NCBI GenBank assembly: GCA_013336025.1
Contig: JAAXUM010000034.1
Span: 1 to 9,872 of the forward strand
Reading direction: 5' to 3'
Length of the DNA: 9,872 nt
Source: Chlorobiaceae bacterium
GTDB taxonomy: Bacteria > Bacteroidota > Chlorobiia > Chlorobiales > Chlorobiaceae
This document shows, piece by piece, positions 6,274 through 9,872 of this stretch. Below the pieces are notes generated by a model. That model was not told where the DNA came from and searched no databases. It saw only the letters and a program-made list of their open reading frames with translations. The position numbers and the translations under genes were made by a program. Each line of letters begins with the position of its first letter. Position 1 is the first letter of the stretch.

Positions 6274-7158
6274 TCAGTCGATGAGCTTGTTGATATTGTA
6301 CTCGAAAATACCTTCCGCTCCTGCCCGTTTCAGTTCCGGAATCAACCTGCGGACAGTTTTCTCGGAAACGATAACCTCAAGTGCCACCCAGTTTTCATCG
6401 GCCAGATTGGAAATAGTTGGCTGACGAAGGGCTGGAATAATAGCAGCAATGCTTTGCAAGGATGCTTTTGGTGCATTCATTTTCAACCCGACTTTCCCCT
6501 GAGCATTAATGGCACCCTGCAGAAGCATGGCCATATTCTCAATCTTTTCACGCTTCCAGGGATCGTTCCAGGATGCCTTGTTCGCTATCAGCTTGGTATT
6601 GGACTCAAGGATGGTGTCAACTATCCGGAGCTTGTTTGCTCTGAGTGACGAACCGGTTTCCGTAACCTCGACAATGGCATCGGCCAGATCAGGAGGCTTG
6701 ACCTCCGTTGCGCCCCAACTGAACTCGACTGACGCATTGACTCCGTTACGGGCAAGATACTTTTTGGTGATATTGACCACTTCAGTCGCGATATGCTTGC
6801 CTTCAAGATCCTTTACCGACTTTATCGGAGAACTCTCAGGAACGGCAAGCACCCAGCGTACCGGCCTCATGGAGGCTTTTGAATAAACCAGATCGGCAAC
6901 CTCAACAACATCGGCATCGGTTTCAATAATCCAGTCTTTGCCGGTCAACCCAACGTCAAAAGCGCCAAGCTCCACATAGTGAGCCATTTCCTGCGCACGG
7001 ATAAGGATGGCTTCAAGCTCATCATCTTCGATAGAGGGAAAGTAGGAACGACTCTGAACCGAAAAATGAAATCCTGCATTTGCAAACAGTTCAAGGGTTG
7101 AGTCCTGAAGACTACCCTTTGGCAAACCTATTTTAAGCACGTTCTGTGAATTATCCAT
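6274..7158 (-). CDS. hisG: ATP phosphoribosyltransferase, long form (histidine biosynthesis step 1)
   Basis: This 294-residue enzyme joins ATP and PRPP to make phosphoribosyl-ATP, the first committed step to histidine. The N-terminal [18 protein letters not shown] (8-25) and the central LTGKDW (71-76) belong to the catalytic core. The PRPP loop lies in [16 protein letters not shown] (160-175). The C-terminal domain (about 220-294, with GLKMNAPK and EVIVSEKTV) is the ACT-like regulatory domain of long-form HisG. The enzyme therefore should be feedback-inhibited by histidine and need no HisZ. A TTG at 7170 would add four residues (MFFL); the ATG at 7158 is preferred. Neither start has a clear ribosome binding site, and lpxH ends 28 bases upstream, so translation may depend on coupling. 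The gene is last in the kinase-lpxH-hisG group and is followed by a strong terminator. No other his gene is in the window. Confidence 0.97.
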   Translation of the reverse strand: MDNSQNVLKIGLPKGSLQDSTLELFANAGFHFSVQSRSYFPSIEDDELEAILIRAQEMAHYVELGAFDVGLTGKDWIIETDADVVEVADLVYSKASMRPVRWVLAVPESSPIKSVKDLEGKHIATEVVNITKKYLARNGVNASVEFSWGATEVKPPDLADAIVEVTETGSSLRANKLRIVDTILESNTKLIANKASWNDPWKREKIENMAMLLQGAINAQGKVGLKMNAPKASLQSIAAIIPALRQPTISNLADENWVALEVIVSEKTVRRLIPELKRAGAEGIFEYNINKLID

Positions 7159-7186
7159 AAGGAAAAACAATGTATAGAATTAACAG

Positions 7187-7939
7187 TTACAACTCTTGTA
7201 ATGAAAAGGCGCCGTCGCGAAAAACTCCGTAGGAGGCTGTTCCGTCTATCCAGCTCCCGAGATTAATATATCGACTGGAAGCGTTGCTCAGCAGATACTC
7301 TCCCCGAACATGGTTATGACCGCACACAAAGTAATCAAATTCCTGTTGCGTGACGAGTGATTGGGCAAAGTTTAACAAACGATCTTTCTCCATCGTATAG
7401 TTTACCTGCTTGTGATCTCGGCTGAATCTGGAAGATTTTCTCAGGAGCGCAACACCGAGATCTGCATGAAAACCGGTAAATAAACCGAGAAAGTATCGGT
7501 TTCTGACGAAACGGGCAAACAGTTTATAGCCGATATCGCCCTCTCCAAGACCGTCGCCGTGAGCAACGATAAACCGCTTGCCGTCACGGGCAAAACTGTT
7601 CACGCCATACAGGGTTTTAACACCAAGCTCCTCATCAAAGAAACGACCAAGAAAAAAATCATGGTTCCCTGCGAGGTAGAAAACATCTATATGGCTGCGA
7701 ACAAGATCTGAAAGCAGGCAGATAAAACGGGTAAATCCTTTGGGCATGACATGATGAAACTCCATCCAGTAATCAAGTATATCACCAAGCATATAGAGCG
7801 ATCTGCCTTCCGCTTTGATGATGGCAAAAAGCTTTTCGAGTTTCTCAAGTTTGAGATCCTCATCCTCTTGAGACTGCAGACCGAAATGGGTATCGCTGAT
7901 AAAAAATGTTGCTCCCATATCACATACACGCATCTGCAT
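7187..7939 (-). CDS. lpxH: LpxH-type metallophosphoesterase (UDP-2,3-diacylglucosamine diphosphatase)
   Basis: This calcineurin-like phosphoesterase carries the full two-metal motif set: ISDTHFG (D16, H18), LGDILDYW (D53, D56), AGNHDFF (N92, H93), AHGD (H127) and CGHNH (H208, H210). The long segment between GDILDYW and GNHD resembles Bacteroidetes proteins annotated as UDP-2,3-diacylglucosamine diphosphatase, which cleave a lipid A precursor at the inner membrane face. Classical proteobacterial LpxH has GNRD, with an Arg where this protein has His, so the substrate assignment is less secure than the fold. Possible starts are GTG 7963 and ATG 7939, 7933 and 7918. The ATG at 7939 is chosen because it lies four bases after the stop of the upstream kinase, suggesting coupled translation. 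ATG 7918 (MGATFFISDTHFG) is a good alternative, close to the first beta-strand. No Shine-Dalgarno sequence settles the choice. Confidence 0.8.
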   Translation of the reverse strand: MQMRVCDMGATFFISDTHFGLQSQEDEDLKLEKLEKLFAIIKAEGRSLYMLGDILDYWMEFHHVMPKGFTRFICLLSDLVRSHIDVFYLAGNHDFFLGRFFDEELGVKTLYGVNSFARDGKRFIVAHGDGLGEGDIGYKLFARFVRNRYFLGLFTGFHADLGVALLRKSSRFSRDHKQVNYTMEKDRLLNFAQSLVTQQEFDYFVCGHNHVRGEYLLSNASSRYINLGSWIDGTASYGVFRDGAFSLQEL

Positions 7940-7943
7940 CAGT

Positions 7944-8657
7944 TCACAACAATTGCGCAGCACCTATAACGACAATCGGAATGCTGATATTATCGACCTC
8001 CCTCGGACTGATACCCTCAACAACCGTTGCAATAAGGGCTATCAGGAGAATTCTGGTAACATTGAATGCTTCCGGTACGATCAAGTGGACAAAAAACAGG
8101 CCGGCAAGAGCGCTTCCAACAAAAAAAGCGAGGCTGCCTTCAATGCTTTTCGGACTGAGAATGTTGTATTTGATTTTACCATAACGGGTTCCGATAATCG
8201 GGGCCAAACCGTCACCCCAGCCGAGTACCGCCATGGCAAGAACACCCTCAAACTGCTTGTAATATATTGAACCACAGATCATGGCGACCACAACAAAATA
8301 GAGGGTTCCCTTAAGCAGTTCACGCTTGTTGCCGGTTCGGGTCATGGTTTTCACCGCCTGATCGTCATCAGCTGCAAAAAGGCCTTTCTGGACAAGAAGA
8401 AGCGTCCAGACAGCGAAAACAGTGATATTCAGATATTGAGACCAGTGCCCGTCAATAAAAAGCGGGAGAAAAATAATGACCGAGCCGGCACAGATATGGG
8501 TGATTTTTCGACTGATGTCTCTTGGAAGGCCGTGGTTGCTGACCAGATAATCCATGAGAGGAGGCACACTGAACACGTATACAAAGGTAAACAACGTAAC
8601 GAGAGCATTGTGCCACACAACGGGCAGAGAAAAAAAAGTTGTCTGTAGCGTATCCAT
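7944..8657 (-). CDS. VTE5/SEC59-like isoprenoid-alcohol kinase, CTP-dependent family
   Basis: This 237-residue integral membrane protein has about seven hydrophobic segments. It belongs to the superfamily of phytol kinase (VTE5), farnesol kinase (FOLK), dolichol kinase (SEC59) and phosphatidate cytidylyltransferase. Motifs seen are RKITHICAGS (50-59), LGWGDGLAPIIGTRYGK (145-161), SIEGSLAFF (171-179) and VEGISPREVDNISIPI (213-228). The GDG, the K/S-x-x-GS segment and the E-x-x-x-x-x-x-DN element match the phytol-kinase branch better than CdsA. In the known enzymes CTP phosphorylates a free isoprenoid alcohol. It lies directly downstream of bchK, whose product uses activated farnesyl or a similar tail. 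A role in recycling the esterifying alcohol is therefore plausible but inferred. The ATG at 8657 is preceded by AGGTG, a partial ribosome binding site with short spacing. Its stop is four bases before the chosen lpxH start. Confidence 0.85.
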   Translation of the reverse strand: MDTLQTTFFSLPVVWHNALVTLFTFVYVFSVPPLMDYLVSNHGLPRDISRKITHICAGSVIIFLPLFIDGHWSQYLNITVFAVWTLLLVQKGLFAADDDQAVKTMTRTGNKRELLKGTLYFVVVAMICGSIYYKQFEGVLAMAVLGWGDGLAPIIGTRYGKIKYNILSPKSIEGSLAFFVGSALAGLFFVHLIVPEAFNVTRILLIALIATVVEGISPREVDNISIPIVVIGAAQLL

Positions 8658-8741
8658 AACACCTGTATTTATATTGATGATGATGTGAACATCCTGTATG
8701 ACAAAAACAGAACCGGCATCATGATCTCTCTGCTTGCTCTC

Positions 8742-9740
8742 TTACATGTATTTCACCCCGATCATACCGGCAGCAACGAGCAGATTGATTAAAAAAAGAA
8801 GGTTGTTGGCAACCTGAAAGCGAAGAAATGCATTGTGCTCCTGCACGTCACTCTGTCCGATAGCGTTTCCAAAACCATCTTCAACGGCCTGTTTCATAAA
8901 TGAAACGCCACTTTTCGGATCACGATACAACGGCACCTGAATAAAAATATTTACAAACAACGCAGCCACAATAAAATACATAAGCACGGTAAAGCCCCAT
9001 GAAAAAGCCAGCCAGGCAAAAACCGAAAACACAACATCAATAATAATAAAGGAAACAAGGAAGGTGTTTTTTGCGCCAATCATGACGGTCAGTGATTTCA
9101 GACCGCCCTCCTCATCACCTTTTGCAGACTTGAAATCATTGAGAATAATCAGGGCAATCGCCATGAAAAAATGCAACCCTCCGAGCCAGATCACTTCAGG
9201 ACGAATATCGCTGAACAGTGCGTTTGCGGATAACCAGGTAATGAAACTATAGGAGAATCCAACAGCAGGAGCTGAGGTAAGAATGTTTTTCTTGAGTTTG
9301 AATGGCGGAGCTGAATAGAGATAGGCAACAACAAGACCTGAAAGAATTGAGCTGGTAATGATAATGCCACGCACCCCCCCAACATGAAATCCGAGAAAAA
9401 CCCCCAATGAAATGGCAGTAACAAGAACAAAAGACCAGTTCCGGATAGCCTCTTTTTCTGTCAGACGGCCTGAAGGAATCGGGCGGGTTGGTTCATTGAC
9501 CCGATCAAGTTCGAGATCATAGTAGTCGTTAACCGACTGACTGAAGCCGGTACCGAGAGGCCCGAACAACAAAAATATCGACAGGAGAAGCAGATAATCG
9601 TGCAGCGTAGGCTGCATGGCTCCGGATGCCATGGCTCCGCCGGCAAGACAGGGAAAAACACTGATCCATGTAACAGGATCAAGCAGTTCAAGATGAGCTC
9701 TTACTTTATCGGTAAATCCGACTCTTACGGCAACTGACAT
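8742..9740 (-). CDS. bchK: Bacteriochlorophyll synthase, probably BchK (BChl c synthase)
   Basis: This 332-residue UbiA-family membrane prenyltransferase attaches an isoprenoid tail to the C-17 propionate of bacteriochlorophyllide. The first Asp-rich motif is SVNDYYDLELDRVNEPTRPI (69-88) and the second LNDFKSAKGDEEGG (200-213); both bind the Mg-prenyl diphosphate. About eight membrane helices surround them. NEPTRPIPSGR is typical of the ChlG/BchG/BchK branch and separates it from quinone prenyltransferases. Green sulfur bacteria have three such synthases. BchK, which adds farnesyl to BChl c for the chlorosome, is preferred because of the nearby cruC-like gene, recalled to be close to bchK in C. 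tepidum; BchG or ChlG is not excluded by motifs alone. The ATG at 9740 is preceded by a good GGAGAGG ribosome binding site, implying efficient translation. It is separated from the kinase by 84 bases with no terminator, so cotranscription is possible. Confidence 0.88.
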   Translation of the reverse strand: MSVAVRVGFTDKVRAHLELLDPVTWISVFPCLAGGAMASGAMQPTLHDYLLLLSIFLLFGPLGTGFSQSVNDYYDLELDRVNEPTRPIPSGRLTEKEAIRNWSFVLVTAISLGVFLGFHVGGVRGIIITSSILSGLVVAYLYSAPPFKLKKNILTSAPAVGFSYSFITWLSANALFSDIRPEVIWLGGLHFFMAIALIILNDFKSAKGDEEGGLKSLTVMIGAKNTFLVSFIIIDVVFSVFAWLAFSWGFTVLMYFIVAALFVNIFIQVPLYRDPKSGVSFMKQAVEDGFGNAIGQSDVQEHNAFLRFQVANNLLFLINLLVAAGMIGVKYM

Positions 9741-9745
9741 ACGTT

Positions 9746-9755
9746 TTCCTCTCCA
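9746..9755 (-). promoter_or_regulatory. Ribosome binding site of bchK
   Basis: TTGGAGAGGA on the minus strand, about five bases before the ATG at 9740, matches the Shine-Dalgarno consensus well. It supports this start and stands out because most genes here lack such a site. Confidence 0.75.
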
Positions 9756-9824
9756 AAGCCCGGAAGCGGACCGGTTAATTGATTTCTTGCTTCAAGCCCT
9801 TAATGTACAAATCCGGTGATAGAT

Positions 9825-9854
9825 AAAAAAACAGGGAATAGCCATAACCCCGTT
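9825..9854 (-). terminator. Intrinsic terminator candidate ending a gene beyond the right edge
   Basis: On the minus strand AACGGGG (9854-9848) pairs with CCCTGTT (9836-9830), with one G-U wobble, around an 11-base loop. A run of seven T residues (9831-9825) overlaps the end of the stem. A possible minus-strand stop codon TGA at 9856-9854 just precedes it, so an upstream gene may end here. Too little of that gene is present to call it. The bchK promoter should therefore lie in 9741-9825, but no clear -35/-10 pair was found. Confidence 0.5.
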
Positions 9855-9872
9855 CAAAAGGCAGAAAGATCC

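Noticed and set aside
9758..9776. CCGG repeats flanking a short spacer upstream of bchK
   Set aside because: The arms are only four bases and no promoter or operator pattern accompanies them.
1..9872. tRNA or rRNA genes, CRISPR arrays, transposases, phage genes, toxin-antitoxin or defence systems
   Set aside because: Looked for on both strands; no supporting sequence was seen, and the window appears to be ordinary chromosomal core DNA.

Overview
The window looks like chromosomal DNA from a green sulfur bacterium (Chlorobiaceae, Chlorobium/Pelodictyon group). The strongest evidence is the right half. It carries a UbiA-type bacteriochlorophyll synthase (best match BchK, the BChl c enzyme), a VTE5-like isoprenoid-alcohol kinase, a long-form hisG and a carotenoid-type family 2 glycosyltransferase (CruC-like). 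From memory, bchK and cruC lie a few genes apart in Chlorobaculum tepidum, which fits this order. No tRNA, rRNA, CRISPR array, insertion sequence or phage gene was seen. Nearly all genes are on the minus strand; the only plus-strand gene is a small YidB/DUF937 protein.

Layout from the left. Positions 1-976 hold the N-terminal part of a multi-PAS signalling protein that runs off the left edge. A purine-rich gap follows (977-1268), with possible remnants of coding sequence. Next are a DUF4438 protein of unknown function (1269-2159), an AT-rich gap, the ribosome-rescue peptidyl-tRNA hydrolase ArfB (2399-2815), and the divergently transcribed YidB-like gene (2909-3346). The YidB-like gene converges on a cold-shock protein gene (3442-3654), and a strong hairpin at 3370-3411 lies between them. 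A 377-base gap holds the cold-shock leader and a weak terminator candidate. It is followed by a seven-bladed WD40 propeller gene (4032-4982) with an unusually exact 42-residue period.

The right half (5062-9740) is a pigment and envelope cluster read leftward: bchK, then the VTE5-like kinase, an LpxH-type phosphoesterase and hisG, an intrinsic terminator, then the cruC-like glycosyltransferase. The kinase, lpxH and hisG are packed closely enough to be one operon. BchK attaches the isoprenoid tail (mainly farnesyl) to bacteriochlorophyllide c. The neighbouring kinase belongs to the family that phosphorylates phytol or farnesol, so it may feed recycled alcohol back to BchK. CruC-type enzymes glycosylate hydroxylated carotenoids. 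Both pigments are chlorosome components, so the block links antenna-pigment finishing steps with lipid A synthesis and histidine synthesis. The kinase link is an inference and is the most interesting lead in the window.
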